Source: Micropterix aruncella | Taxonomy: Eukaryota > Arthropoda > Insecta > Lepidoptera > Micropterigidae | Assembly (NCBI GenBank): GCA_944548615.1 | Contig: OX155976.1 | Coordinates: 6,546,952-6,610,951 of the forward strand | Direction: 5' to 3' | DNA length: 64,000 bases | Part shown: positions 19,627 to 30,969 of the stretch, piece by piece | How the letters are laid out: each line of letters begins with the position of its first letter | How positions within the stretch are numbered: position 1 is the stretch's first letter | Notes under the pieces: generated by a model | Told to the model about the DNA's origin: nothing | Seen by the model: the letters and a program-made list of their open reading frames with translations, nothing else | The model's database searches: none | Program-made: the position numbers and the translations under genes

Positions 19627-19955
19627 CCATCTCCTGCGATTTCATATTTGGGATGGTTGGCTTCTGTCCCTCTCCGCCTCGCTGGTGAATTAAATATAAA
19701 TATATATATACTCATCTTCGTAAAATCATGACGTGTCACTTTCGTCGGTTATGTTTCACAGACGGAGCTGCTCGGCTCGGCTGATCGCGAAGACGATACG
19801 CGCAGGCGCGGTGATCTCGCAATTATGGCAGAGCCCGCGCAGCCTGCCCGTCCGACAGGGATACACTCATCCGGGAGACGAACGCGGTATACCATACGTA
19901 ATAATGTACACGAATTCAATTAACAGTCATATTTAACTATACGAGGTTCGTTCGG
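19627..19955. other. unassigned sequence
   Basis: No gene or repeat copy is supported; a GC-richer part (19740-19890) has no recognisable coding content. Confidence 0.25.
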
Positions 19956-19959
19956 TCGT

Positions 19960-20355
19960 TGTGTCCGGGCCAGGTTAGAGCACGTCTCTCCAGAAGTATG
20001 CGGACTGGGTGGAATTGTCCTTTGCCTCTTGTAGGTCCTGGCGTGTGATGGGATTGATAACTGCTGGCAAGATCGGAGGAGTCTTCCTCCTGCAGCGTTC
20101 CACAGTCGCATATTCCACTCACTGGTAATCCTCCGCGGACGAGATTGGCTCTGCATATTCTCACACCCACCCTCAGGATGTTGATAACTACGTCAGGTGG
20201 TATAAACTGTTGGCAAGATCGGAGGAGTCTTCCTCCTGCAGCGTTCCACAGTCGCATATTCCACTCACTGGTAATCCTCAGCGGACGAGATTGGCTCTGC
20301 ATATTCTCACACCCACCCTCAGGATGTTGATAACTACGTCAGGTGGTATAGGTGA
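19960..20355 (-). pseudogene. LINE C-terminal fragment with 146-bp tandem duplication
   Basis: Minus-strand reading gives the C-terminus of a LINE polyprotein: a degraded zinc-knuckle region (NLVRGGLPVSGICDCG, LQEEDSSDL) followed by TRQDLQEAKDNSTQSAYFWR and a stop. The plus-strand fragment at 34275-34650 encodes the homologous end (HQDLQEANDKAIQAGYFWRD). About 146 bp are duplicated: TGGCAAGATCGGAGGAGTCT begins at 20065 and again at 20211. No RT domain remains. Confidence 0.65.
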
Positions 20356-20685
20356 GATGGGACCGCGGTGCTATCATTACATTAGATTTACATTACATTT
20401 TCGTCGTGTCCAATTGACGGCTAAAGACCGCTCTTGGACGTGTGAAAATAATTGGGTTAGGTAGTAAGTTTCGTTACTACTCTTTACTGAACATACAAAT
20501 AATCAAAATAGAAGCCTAATATTTGAAGTAGCTAGTAATTCGAAAAGATACTTAGTAAAATTATTCATCGTAATATTCAAATTGTCAGTAAAATGTTAAA
20601 TAATCAAATTAAATCTACGTTATACATTTTAAACGAAAAGTACAGATATAAGACCATATAATGTAATCAGACAATAAGGCTCTAC
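20356..20685. other. unassigned sequence
   Basis: AT-rich, no gene or repeat copy supported. Confidence 0.25.
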
Positions 20686-20689
20686 TTTT

Positions 20690-20895
20690 TTAAGTATTTT
20701 TAAATGGGCACAATATTTGAAAAATCATGCCCTCAAATTCGGCCCGATTATAGAAAGGGTGGCCTATCAGCATCTCCTTGATGTTTTTTTTTAATTTTAT
20801 GTCCTCCAGCTGTTTAAATTTTGTAGGGAGTAGATTATAGAAATTAATGCTAAAGCTTTTCTGTACTTTTGCCTATCTCTTCCTTTACGACCTCG
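20690..20895 (-). pseudogene. LINE reverse transcriptase C-terminal fragment
   Basis: Minus strand reads QKSFSINFYNLLPTKFKQLE, KLKKNIKEMLIGHPFYNRAE and a stop, the usual end of CR1/jockey-type LINE proteins (pattern: FYN-LP, K-FK-LK--L--HPFY--EF). The upstream RT and the 3' tail are not recognised. It is a short, 5'-truncated fragment. Confidence 0.65.
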
Positions 20896-21239
20896 CCCAG
20901 TGAAGTCCTCCATTGAATGATGCGGTTTGAAGATTGACTGCACTGGAGCGGTTGTGTGCAACTGAAAAATGACTTTCGCGATACGAGGCGATTTTAGGTG
21001 GTTCTTGCCCTCGCACTGCACTGAGAAAAATATTGGATTGACTCTTACATTACCATTTTGTTATTACGGAATAACGATGTTTCAATAGTAATTTTGTTGA
21101 ATTACAAGCAATTTTGTTGAAACTACATTACTCGATTATATGTATCAACATTTTCCTTATGGTTAATATGGAAATAATAGTATACTGCAGTTTCAACATG
21201 ATTCATGATTGATGATTCATGATTAAAACACAACTACTC

Positions 21240-21430
21240 TATCAATAGCATTACACTTAATAGAGTCGAGCACATCAGAGACCTAGGAGTTTATCTTCGA
21301 TGGAAAGCATTCATTTCATCACCACTTCAATGGGATTGTCGAAAAAGTAAGCAAACTTCTTGGTTTTGCCTTCAGGACAATGAAGCCAATTCGACATCCG
21401 AAATCTCTAATATCCGTCTATTCATCATAG
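21240..21430 (+). pseudogene. LINE reverse transcriptase fragment, frameshifted
   Basis: Plus strand reads RVEHIRDLGVYL, then after a frame change HFNGIVEKVSKLLGFAFRTM and KPIRHPKSLISVYSS, the thumb-region pattern (I-DLGV-LD...F--H----..K--LGF--R) of CR1/jockey-type reverse transcriptases. It is truncated at the right by a family B copy from about 21439. Confidence 0.65.
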
Positions 21431-21438
21431 ATTAGATC

Positions 21439-22032
21439 GGCGGCCTCCACGCATGAAGTGCAAGCCCGGGCAGGACTCTGGCCTTAGGGCTAGTTTCCCC
21501 TAGGAATCAACCTTCTGGCGCTCCTGGACGGTCTGCCCACCGTGCGGCGTAGGCCAATCGACTGTGCACTCTGACTAACAGTCGGGGGAGTCTGGAAGGA
21601 GTACTGTTTCCTATTAAATAGAGCGGGGGTGGTTGCAGACCTTACGGCGACTACTCTTGAAACGACCATCGGCTACCCGATTCTGGGTGAACAGCCGGGC
21701 AATGGATGCCGTGGTCCGCGATAGATTCGGTATACACCGTTTCACCGCTTCGTAAGGGAGAGGACCGCGCAAGCGACCTTGAACTCGTAACCAATCGAGA
21801 AACCAGAGTAATCTGGTCGCAATTGGAAGTAAGGGCGTGAGTGTAAGCCCGCTCGGTAACACACCTAGTTATCTCGTGGTTAAGGCGTTGGCCTCTTACG
21901 GGCATGTGGCGGAGCTTGAGGGTGGACTGTTTTTGTCCAAGTCTTTTGCGTTGACTTCACGGGAGAGAGAACGACTAATCGTTAAAACTTTCTGAGGTGA
22001 CGGGTTCGCCCGTTGTAGTTGACAACTCTATA
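21439..22032 (-). repeat. family B copy, near full length
   Basis: Read on the minus strand it runs from the TAGAGTTGTCAACTACAACG end at about 22010-22030 to CTTCATGCGTGGAGGCCGCC at about 21440-21460. It therefore contains both the arm part and the loop part seen at 5582-6231. It carries a 4-5 bp insertion near 21612 (TTAAA) compared with others. Confidence 0.75.
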
Positions 22033-22064
22033 TATGTCGTGTCGGATTGGCGATGAGCTACGTA

Positions 22065-22312
22065 GCCTAAGGCCGGAAATACCCGTCAGATTTTTTCCAT
22101 ACGATGGCCGGATCCGATAGTCTCATCAGATTATCGAAAGGCACTCCCATGCATTTGTTTGAATATTCAATACACATCCGATACGATACTCGGATCGGAT
22201 GTGTAATAAAAATTTAAACAAATGTATGGCAAGAGTGCCTTCTGATAGGCTTATCAGACCATCGGATCCGACTATCGCAAAAAAAAAAACTGACGTATAT
22301 TGCTGGCCTAAG
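22065..22312. mobile_element. MITE with about 115-bp terminal inverted repeats
   Basis: Left arm includes CCTAAGGCCGGAAATACCCG, CCGGATCCGATAGTCTCATC and AGGCACTCCCATGCATTTGT. The right arm repeats these inverted (CTGACGTATATTGCTGGCCTAA, GACCATCGGATCCGACTATC and GTATGGCAAGAGTGCCTT read on the opposite strand). The centre, near 22190, is a CCGATAC/CGGATCGG turn. Length about 248 bp, no coding. Target duplication not identified. Confidence 0.75.
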
Positions 22313-22615
22313 CGGTAGGACAATTACCGATCGGCTGCCGCTCTATTACGGAACGTACCCGCTGCGCGAGCACGTATGCGCGTTGCGGCATCCGCGTAGA
22401 TCATTCCAGTCGCACTCCCATTTGATTACAAGGAACCAATGATAAATGATTATTGCCGGACCGTTGCCGACACAAGAGAAGAGCGAGCGAACGTCTATGT
22501 AAGGGTTTTTAGCTGTGACCAACTTCAAGTCATCGGGTATTTCAATTTATAGGAGTGGAGGGGGGAGAGATGCCACCGAGAAGTGATACCAGCGGGTAGC
22601 CTCGCGCCCTCACCA

Positions 22616-22990
22616 CCTAATTTAGCTGGATTTCTCCGTATTCCAGACTGGTCACGGGTTCGAGGTCGCTTGCGCGGTCCCTACCTGGCGGTTATTCAGT
22701 TTGAATATATCGCAAACCTAATCACCGCTGAACTATAGGTCGCGCAAGTCACTTCAAACCCGTGACCAGTCGGGAGGTTGGAGGTACCCTGATGCTTAAT
22801 TCCAGACGGAGACATCCTTCTAAAACTGGTAGTCAGGGGGCGAGGCTGCCCGCTGGTTACCTTTCCTGGTGCCTCGCAGTAAGGCGTTACCCTCTGACGG
22901 GCGAGTGGCGTAACTAGACAATTAATTGTTTTCGATCCCAATTGTTCTGCGCTCACCGTGACGGGTATTCCCGTTGACAGCTGTTGATCG
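22616..22990. repeat. divergent family B copies, head to head
   Basis: The left part (about 22616-22690) has TGGTCACGGGTTCGAGGTCG and CTTGCGCGGTCC in plus orientation. The right part (22738-22990) has the same in minus orientation, with the subfamily motifs AAACTGGTAGTCAGGGGGCG and AAGGCGTTACCCTCTGACGG also seen at 50580-50870 and 40935-41165. This looks like a small, old foldback arrangement of a B subfamily. Confidence 0.55.
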
Positions 22991-23415
22991 CCCATTTTGT
23001 ATTGTGACGTACCTAGCCGCCCCTGTGGGTGCGTGCCTTCTTGCAGGTTCTCCCGATGTAGATGCCCCCGACGACCTATATCGTCAAGAAGCCATTTTTT
23101 TATTTTTTTATTGAATAAAAAGGTACTATTTTTTTTTTATGTCCTCATCAAGACTAATGAATATTTTGGGTGCTATAAAATTTAATTGTCTTTAGGCAAA
23201 TGATGAATAAACTCGGGGAACGGCATAATTCAAGACTGCAGATGCTGTTGTAGTTCTGTGTTGCTGGCTTCATGGTCGTTTATCTAGGGTTCGATTGAAG
23301 AACATGAGTGACTGTTTCACAAACAGCTGGCGTATATCTAACGCGTTACTTTCTTGAATAAGCATGTTGAAATCATGGCAATCTGAAATCATGACAATCA
23401 TGACAATCTGAAAAA
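22991..23415. other. unassigned sequence
   Basis: No gene or repeat copy supported. Short direct repeats of AATCATGACAATC occur at 23374-23410, just outside the solo LTR. Confidence 0.25.
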
Positions 23416-23417
23416 CC

Positions 23418-24019
23418 TGTGAGGGACCACCCCTCATTAAACTCCAAGTTATTCGGTGTGAGGTGGTGGTGTCAACTTACGGGTTATCGCCGTATTAAAA
23501 GTCGATTTAAATTGTATCAGAAGGTATTTATTGAGAGTTGGACATTGTCAGTTTGTAACGCTTCCCGAATAGAATATATTGACGCGTATGTATTGGCTAT
23601 CTGCCTGAAGTTACGAGGGTGTATGGATAAGGATTGTACTTGTGCTCCTAGTATCTCGTACTGGGCACGGCTCGAGTCTGTGGGAGTGCAGACTGATGCG
23701 TCTCGCCTCGATAAGGAAAGGAAGGAAAAGGTAACCAAGAAGCCGGACCCGTTGACTCGCCTCGTGAGAGGGGTACCGGGTATGCCGTCGCTGTCTTGGG
23801 GGACGTGATCACTCGAGGAATGATACTTTGGTCGTATTTTCGCCGGTTTATATAGGCCGAAAAATGATGCAATCCAAAATATTTCGAGTAAAAGTATTGT
23901 TTCATCGTGCTGATTCATCGCTGCACGAGGTAGAATAATAGCTGAATTTGTGTCAGTGCATTTCACTGGAAATCAATGCATTTGTTGACTGTATGTAACG
24001 ATACTTAAGGGTCGTTACA
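23418..24019 (-). mobile_element. solo LTR (BEL/Pao-like)
   Basis: A 602-bp unit that on the minus strand starts TGTAACGACCCTTAAG and ends GGTCCCTCACA, flanked by AACC on both sides (23414-23417 and 24020-24023). The plus-strand relative at 30184-30782 has the same ends, with a primer-site-like sequence following. A TATATAAA promoter-like box is at 23848-23855 (minus sense). No internal region remains, so this is what is left after LTR-LTR recombination. Open frames of up to 149 codons on both strands are by-products. Confidence 0.8.
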
Positions 24020-24600
24020 AACCCACACAATTAACGTGCAAAATGCACAGAAACGCGATATTTGTTACACAATCGATCTTTGACGTCTTGTCTTTACCCG
24101 TTTTCTCCCCACGAATGAAAGCCTCTGGTCACACCGTACTTCAGCAGAGCAATTTATAGAGGAAGTCTCTCGTTAAAGGAGCTGTGAGGCCCCGCCAATA
24201 ATACACAATGCGGAAAACGTCTCCCTTATTGGCGAGAGGTTTTCGCCGACGCCGACAAAAAATTACATTGATTCGTCGCGCAAACAATGAGTAACGTCTG
24301 TGGCGCTAGTCCGACATAAATCGAAAATTGAGATTTTATTTTTATCGGTGTAGGTGGCCAAATAAATTGCAATTAGTATCGCCGTCAATTCTATCAGCGC
24401 TACCTGCATTTCGCCGGCGCAGAAGGGTTGCCAAAATGTACTATGGAGTAGGGCAAACTAATACCATATATAATCAATTGTTATATCAAGATAACAATCG
24501 GGGCAAGGGGTGCAGTATGAGACAGAATTATCTGTTAGGTTCGAGTGGTCCTATTCTTCTTTGACGTCGTCAATAAACCAGAGAAATATCTTACATTATG
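24020..24600. other. unassigned sequence
   Basis: No coding gene or repeat copy is supported. A 78-codon frame at 24328-24564 has no recognisable domain. Confidence 0.25.
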
Positions 24601-24604
24601 AGAT

Positions 24605-24775
24605 CGGAGACTATCGCGGTTGTTTGACATTATAAATAAGATAAAAAACTAATTTACCGCGTGAAGTTTGTAACACCCGACATTTCGGCGACGTTTTAGG
24701 GTAGACAACGACAGCTGCAACATCGCCGAAACGTCGGGTTTTACAAACTTCACGCGGTGAATTTGTTTTTACAAG
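24605..24775. mobile_element. imperfect hairpin element, ACCGCGTGAA family
   Basis: Left arm about 24646-24696 (AATTTACCGCGTGAAGTTTG, CGACATTTCGGCGACGTT), right arm about 24715-24770 (AACATCGCCGAAACGTCGGG, ACAAACTTCACGCGGTGAAT). Arms are about 50 bp with a few mismatches and the loop is about 20 bp. Preceded by GACTATCGCGGTTGTTTGAC, which also precedes the palindrome at 46375, so the two loci are the same element family. Confidence 0.75.
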
Positions 24776-24779
24776 CTTT

Positions 24780-25460
24780 TATGTACCTTGCAATGTTTGT
24801 CAGTATGTTTGTTTAGGTCAAATCTTGCAAGCAGAATTAGAACCACTTCCTCTTATCCTATGCAGGTGAAATTTTACATGTTGGTTCAGTTTCGATTATA
24901 ATGCATTTTTGTAATGAGTATGACCTGATTCTACACCCTGGATCGGCTCCCGACGAGGGGACTCCTCAACGGACAACAGCTCAGACACGAAATTATGTAC
25001 ACGCATTCAATTATGACTGCTGTTCTAAATTTCACCATGACATGGCTGCTGCACCCAGAGTTGGTTCCCGACGAGGGGACTCTTCAATGGTTAACAGAAC
25101 AGAAACGAAAATTTGTACGCGCGTTCAATTATGATAGCCCGTTCTAAGTTTTACCGCGACAGGGCTAATGCACCCAGAGTTGGCTTCCAACAAGTGGACT
25201 CCTCAACGGTCAACAGCATAGAAACTACATTTTGTATACCTACGCATTCAATTATGATAACCCGTTCTAAGTTTTAGCATGACATGGTTGCTGCGCCCAA
25301 GGTTGGCTCCCGGCGAAGGGACTCCTCAACGGTTAACGGCACAGACACGAAATTTCGTATACGCATTGAATTATAATAGCCCGTTATAAGTTTTACCTTA
25401 ACATGGCTGCTGCAACCAAGGTTGGCTCGGGACAGAGCATTTTAATAAAAGCTTGTTTTA
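24780..25460 (+). repeat. family A copy with about four 118-bp units
   Basis: Leading part has GTGAAATTTTACATGTTGG and GAGTATGACCTGATTCTACA. Units begin near 24948, 25065, 25183 and 25303, each with a CTCCTCAACGG-type start, a CAGACACGAAAT stretch, GCATTCAATTATGA and CATGACATGGCTGCTGC. The copy ends near CAAGGTTGGCTCGGGACAGAG. Confidence 0.75.
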
Positions 25461-26690
25461 AAAATGTGGCTTTACAAATAACTTACTATATTATCTTATC
25501 ATACATTAACCGTCCATGTTGTAAAGTCGCATTATTTTAGCTCTAGCAGTCCCGAGACCACCTCCCCCCGCCTCCCATCTACAGAGTGGAGGAAATAAGA
25601 ACAGCTTCCGCGGCGGGCAAATATCTATAAAGTGGAAAATTGCTATCCGATTCATTGCTCAGCGAAAATTCGCAAGACGGGCGCGCCGCTCAGCGGTTCA
25701 GAAAAATCCGCCACCCTGTAGTGCTGATGAAGGAGGCGAGATGTAACGTGTCATCGAATATTTCCCAATCCCGGATTTACGACTCGTTCGGATGTTATCC
25801 GGCTCGAAGGACCGATGCCGGTCATACAAAGACGAAATAACGGCTACAAAATGGCGGACTCCTCTTATGATTTCAGATAAAAAAATAAAAGTAAGAAAGA
25901 TTTCATAAAAACAAGCTTTACATCCCATCGAGGAGTTCCAGTGGTAATCTCCCGGCCCCATCTTCAGACTGTCGTCACCGTGTGTACTAGAATGGACTCA
26001 AGACAACGAAACAAACGAGCCCAAACTAGACCTTTTATTTTATTTGGCGTATATAAATAACAAATACAAAAGCATGACTAATTATATGTTAACACTGTTC
26101 ACCGCTAATTTTATGTGTACAGTACATATTATACATTATACATTCCGTTATTATACATTATATGATACATACATTTCTTTAGCAGTGATTTATTGTAAAA
26201 AAAAGAGAAATAACAAAAAACAAATAAAAATTAAATTTTACGTTGAGATTATAAATTATTTTGCACCAAAGATATATTTTATTTTACAAAAAAACTATTA
26301 ATTTCTACTGTTCAAGCGATTAATAGTCATAAGATGCAATAGGTCAAAGGACTGATAACAATTTTAAAGTGACTTTTAACTCATGAAAAAATATCAATGT
26401 ACCCGAACCTATCGTTATACGTTGTCATAGCTCTGTTTATTAGGGAATGCTTCTTGAGTTATATCTCTTTGTGTAAAACAGGTGCGGGTTCCTAGTAATG
26501 CGAGGAGGAGCCAGAACGTATTCGTTGATATCCTGATCGACGGGCAGTGGACTGTATTTAATTAAGCTATGGTGGGCGATGAACAGCCACAGTGGAAATA
26601 GATCCAGGATTAAGAAAAGGAGTACCTCAAAAAACCGCTTCCTTCCTGATCTTCTCTGGCTGCTTCACTGATGGGTAGCTACCCAGACGC
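25461..26690. other. unassigned, gene-free
   Basis: Contains a GC-richer patch (25550-25850) and an AT-rich patch (26040-26330) with an 85-codon frame dominated by Ile/Lys/Tyr/Asn; neither shows a domain. No repeat copy was recognised. Confidence 0.3.
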
Positions 26691-26691
26691 C

Positions 26692-26872
26692 CGGTAACAC
26701 TCCCGGCTATCTCGCGGAAAGGGCGTTGGCCGCTTACGGGTTAGTGGCGGAGCTTGATGGTGGACTGTTTTGTCCAAGTCTTCTGCGCTCACTCCAGGGA
26801 GATAGAACGACCAATCGTTAAAACTTCCTGAGGTGACGGGCTCGCCGCTGTAGTCGACAACTCTAGTTATTT
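26692..26872 (-). repeat. family B copy, short terminal part
   Basis: Holds CCCGGCTATCTCGCGGAAAG, GGCGGAGCTTGATGGTGGAC and GTAGTCGACAACTCTAGTT, that is only the outer 180 bp of the family. One base is missing from the CTCGCCCGTT-type motif (CTCGCCGCTG). Confidence 0.7.
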
Positions 26873-28175
26873 GATTTAATACGCATAACTTCGTTTTCGC
26901 TTAGCGTTCTCTTTGCTCGGCTCCTAAGGGTCGTAACGTGATGTTATATATAGCCTACAATTTTCCTCGGGAATTGGGCTATCAAATGCAAAATATTTTT
27001 TTTAAATCCGTCTGGTAGTTTCAGAGATTAGCGCGTTCAAACAAAAAAAAAACAAACAAACTCTTCAGCTTTATATTTAGTAATAGATATGGCACCAAAC
27101 CCGCATATAATCGCCTAAAGCGCCGCCTCATTTATCGACATCGACAAGCCCTTCAGACTATCTCACTAATAGAATCTATTATCTATGCGAAATTAATTTA
27201 GTAATTTCAAGTGACGAAAATTCAAATACGGCTAGGCAATTAACGTATTTCAATTACGTCTAAAACCGCTCAGACGTCTAATTTTCAGTAGTACAGCCGC
27301 GAGACGTAACTGAATAACCACTTAGCGCGGTTTACAAGTACGCGCAAAATTACATAACTAAATAGGCCTTTGTCTGGCGTTTTTAAAAGTTGATGGGTTT
27401 TGAGATCTCTCCGAATAAAAATGTATTATTATTAGGTTCAACAGACACGCAGCATAATTGCTGATATGTGTGAATTTGATACTAAGTTCAATTACAATAT
27501 ATTTTTTATGTACACCCTAGACTATAATGAATATATTATTATAATATAGACAATATATTTTTTTATGTACATTTTAATTCACATTAGAACGATTCCATCA
27601 TACGGATAAAACTTGATAATAAAAATAGTTTTTGAATTACAAAATTAACCTAAAATGCTTCTGATAATGATAGTCCTATAAATGAAATTATATTATAATA
27701 AATTATATTACTATTAGATATTAGAAATTTAGAAAATAAATGAGAATATGTTTTAATAGATAGTCACAATTATCATAGACAGAAATGGACAAATTATCAT
27801 AGATGCATATATGCACAATCACACATACATACACACTTAGGCACGCCTATTGAAATTATAAAATAAGAGTGCACTTCTATTACACTCACGTTAATTAAAA
27901 TATGTACATAAAAAAATAGAAGTCTAATACTTGTAAAACTATTTAATCTCCAATCTGATATTCGTTTTTCCAAACTCCACTACACATCGCAACTCCTTTT
28001 AACTGTCCGCTTGCGATGATGATAGCCTATACGATATAACCTCCCATTTTTACGCGCCTTTCCCAATATTGTTGCGAGATAAACGTACGCGAATACAATA
28101 CGGGCGATAGCTTATCGGCATCCCGGACGCGTCCCCCGGGATCCCCTTGTTTTCCGCTGGGGAGAAGTTATAAGC
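26873..28175. other. unassigned, gene-free AT-rich sequence
   Basis: No coding frame, RNA gene or repeat copy supported. It holds one direct repeat of ACAATATATTTTTTATGTACA (27499 and 27550 areas). Confidence 0.3.
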
Positions 28176-28179
28176 CTTG

Positions 28180-28690
28180 CCCTCGGACGACCTTAGCCGA
28201 CCCCGCAAAAGTGGCCAGAGGAAACCGCCTCAAAGATAACCTCCTTAACCGCTCCTGACGCGAGGGGGGTTCCTTAGGTCTCGAGGCGTCGCTCGCGTAC
28301 GATCCACTTAATATACAAAATCTTACACCGGTACTTGCGAAGCTACACTCAGGGGTAAAATGAATATTGTATATTGCCAATATAATAAAACTATTTGTAA
28401 ATTTGGAACAGACACGGACTGTCTCCATTGGGGAGCCTCGGTTAGAGACTGAAGGGGGTACTTTGGTTCGGGGGTCCTCCCGTAGTAATTTTTTTAAACT
28501 TTTTGAAACAGGCGAGGGGGAGTTCCTTAGGTCCCGAGGAGTCCCTCGTTTGCGATGAACTTAATATACAAAATCTTACACCGGGACTTGCAAAGGGTGT
28601 AGCTTTAATAAAATAGCTTTTAAGCACGGGTAAAACGATTATTGTATATTGCTGATAGAATAAAAGTAGGTATGAATTTGGAACAATTCA
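28180..28690 (+). repeat. direct duplication of about 170 bp
   Basis: GTTCCTTAGGTCTCGAGGCG, ACTTAATATACAAAATCTTA and ATTGTATATTGCC (28268-28400) recur as GTTCCTTAGGTCCCGAGGAG, the identical ACTTAATATACAAAATCTTA and ATTGTATATTGCT (28519-28655). The spacing between units is about 250 bp. GAGGAAACCGCC / AAAGATAACCTCCTTAACCG at 28217-28252 also recurs near 29072-29102, linking this block to family E next door. Confidence 0.6.
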
Positions 28691-29520
28691 GATTTTTATC
28701 TGGCTGTATCCCGATGAGCGCCACTCGCCTAGGTTCATTATAGATAGTTAAATTCGTCAAAATCTCGCTGAAATGTTCATTTTGATAGTCCATATTCTTA
28801 TTTTAATGTATTAGGAGTGCATGCGAGGTCAAGAGTGTCTATTCGAATCGCTGTATGTAATCACGAAAATCCATCTCCAAGTATCCTAAATTCGACTCTC
28901 TCGAGAAACGTTCTAATTTTGAAATTCAGCGGAAATGGCTGGCGGTGAATTGGAAAGTAACAATCCTCGCAAAACATGAACGCCTGTTACTTCGAAACGT
29001 CGAGAACGCGACAGAGAGCGAGTGAGAGAGAGAGAGAGAGAGAGAGAGACAGAAAGTCAACATTGGCTAGAGAAAACCGCCCCAAAGATAAACTCCTTAA
29101 CCGCGGAGGTACGCGTTCGGGCCTGATGAGCCATTCGGTTTTTATATGGCTGTATCCCGATGGGCGCGAGTGTATATTACTACTAATACTAGAATTAATT
29201 GCATATTGATAGTTTAATTCGTCATAAACTCGCTGAAATGTTCATTTCCCTAGTATATCTCAATTAGATGTATTAGGAGTCTATGCGAGGGCAATAGTGT
29301 ATCCGAATCGCTGCATGCAATCCCGAAAATCCGGCTCCAAGTAGCCTGAAACATTCTCACGAGAAACATTCTAAATTTAAAATTCAGCGGGAATGTCTGA
29401 CGGTGAGTCGAAAAGAAACACTCCTCGCAAAACATGCACGCCTGTTACTTGTATAGGGTTTGAATGTCAAAATGGACGCTGTGTCCTTTCTACTTCGAGT
29501 GTTTTCTCCGTTATCGGGCA
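28690..29520 (+). repeat. family E, two long direct units
   Basis: The unit with GGCTGTATCCCGATGAGCGC, ATTCGTCAAAATCTCGCTGA, ATGTATTAGGAGTGCATGCG and CTCGCAAAACATGAACGCCT (about 28700-29000) recurs diverged at about 29148-29450. A GA microsatellite (29022-29050) lies between them. The same family is at 17560-17840. A 96-codon frame at 29393-29683 is not supported as coding. Confidence 0.65.
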
Positions 29521-30183
29521 TGACGGCACATATCACTCCCTGGATCTAGAAAGTACTCGTGCCTATTTCGAGACGAAGGAAATAGCGAGGATACCCCACC
29601 GACACCCCTTCCAAAGACGTCTCCAAGCCGATAGACATAGAATTCAGACCATTGTACAGTGCTTTGAATGTATGGGGAGATAAGACAAAAATCGTAACTA
29701 CAATATTTCTGCACGGATTTTTTTCAAAAAAATATCAATAAATAGAATGAAAACAATGCTATTGAAATCATAAAACAGAAGTTACTGTAAAAATATATTA
29801 CAGAATGTACTGTAAACTATTAGGTCCTTCCTTCTCCATCCCACTCTTCACCCTCGAAGTCGAAGCTGATTTGTATGAACTAAAGCGTGTCTTTTATTCT
29901 ATTTATTTATTTAGTATAAGTTGTGTTGCCGAAATCTTTAGAAATATCCGGGAGACGGTAGACTACAAAACCGTTCCAGAAGTGCGTATGGAGGCCCCAA
30001 GAAGTAGCTCCCCAAGAAATCTCCTTTAAATAGCAGAAAAGTCGCGTGTAAGATCTGCTGGCGACGAACAGTTCTAAGAAATTGAATTTTGCAGTGAATA
30101 TATCTTCATTATCATCTGAAAAAACATTTCAGACCGTTTCAAAATCTTTAAAGGCACAGCGCCGGGTAACATTCCAATAGTTA
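29521..30183. other. unassigned sequence
   Basis: No gene or repeat copy supported. A 74-codon open frame at 29805-30029 has no recognisable domain. Confidence 0.25.
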
Positions 30184-30782
30184 TGTAACGGACCTTAAGT
30201 CCATTACATGCGATCAACAAATGCATCGATTTCCAGTGAAATCCACTGACACAATTCAGCTATTATTTTGACTCGTGCAGCGGTGAATCAGCACGATGAA
30301 ACAATACTTTTACTCGGAATATTTCGGATTGCATCATTTATCGGCCTATATAAACTGGCGAAAAAGCAACCAAAGTATCATTCCCCGAGTGGTCACCTTC
30401 CCCCAAGGTTGCGACGGCATATTCGGTACCCTTCTCACGAGGTGTGTCAACGAATTTGGCTCCTTGGCTTCCTTTCCTTACCTTTCCCAGTCACGAAGCA
30501 TCAGTCTGCAATCCCACAGACTCGAGCCGTGCCCAGTACAAGATACTAGGAGCACACATACAATCCTCATCCATATATCCTCGTAACCGCAGTCGCGCAT
30601 CTATTACACTCGCGTCAACGTGCATTGTTCGGGAAGCGTTATAACTGACAATATCAAACCTTCGATCAATAAATTCCTTCTACTTCATTCAAAACCGCCT
30701 TTCAATACGGAGATAACTCGTAAGTTGATACCACCACCTCACACCGAACAATTTGGAGTCTTGTGAGGGGTGGTCCCTCACA
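30184..30782 (+). mobile_element. LTR of a BEL/Pao-like element with internal remnant
   Basis: A 599-bp unit starting TGTAACGGACCTTAAG and ending GGTCCCTCACA, homologous along its length to the solo LTR at 23418-24019 on the other strand. TATATAAA at 30347-30354 would be the promoter box. Unlike the other copy it is followed by TTAGTAACCCCGACGTTCGA, a primer-binding-like sequence, and perhaps 170 bp of leader; no second LTR, gag or pol follows, so it is a truncated element. Confidence 0.75.
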
Positions 30783-30802
30783 TTAGTAACCCCGACGTTC
30801 GA
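30783..30802 (+). promoter_or_regulatory. primer binding site remnant
   Basis: TTAGTAACCCCGACGTTCGA lies directly against the LTR end. The TGGTNACCCCGACG form is common in BEL/Pao elements; here TGG has changed to TAG. The tRNA cannot be assigned by eye. Confidence 0.5.
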
Positions 30803-30969
30803 ATCTACACACCTTCGCCTCACACTGGCATGTATAATCAATGTTTAAACCTACGGCCGAGCGCCCCGACACAGCCCACCCTCTTTATTTCCACCAAAAT
30901 CCAATCGCCTTGCGTTTCGTATATCGATTTATACCCCCGATATATCAACGAGAATATTTCCCGCTTGTA

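Noticed and set aside
23419..23966. 129- and 149-codon opposed frames
   Set aside because: They lie wholly inside the solo LTR and the related LTR at 30184 breaks them with indels.
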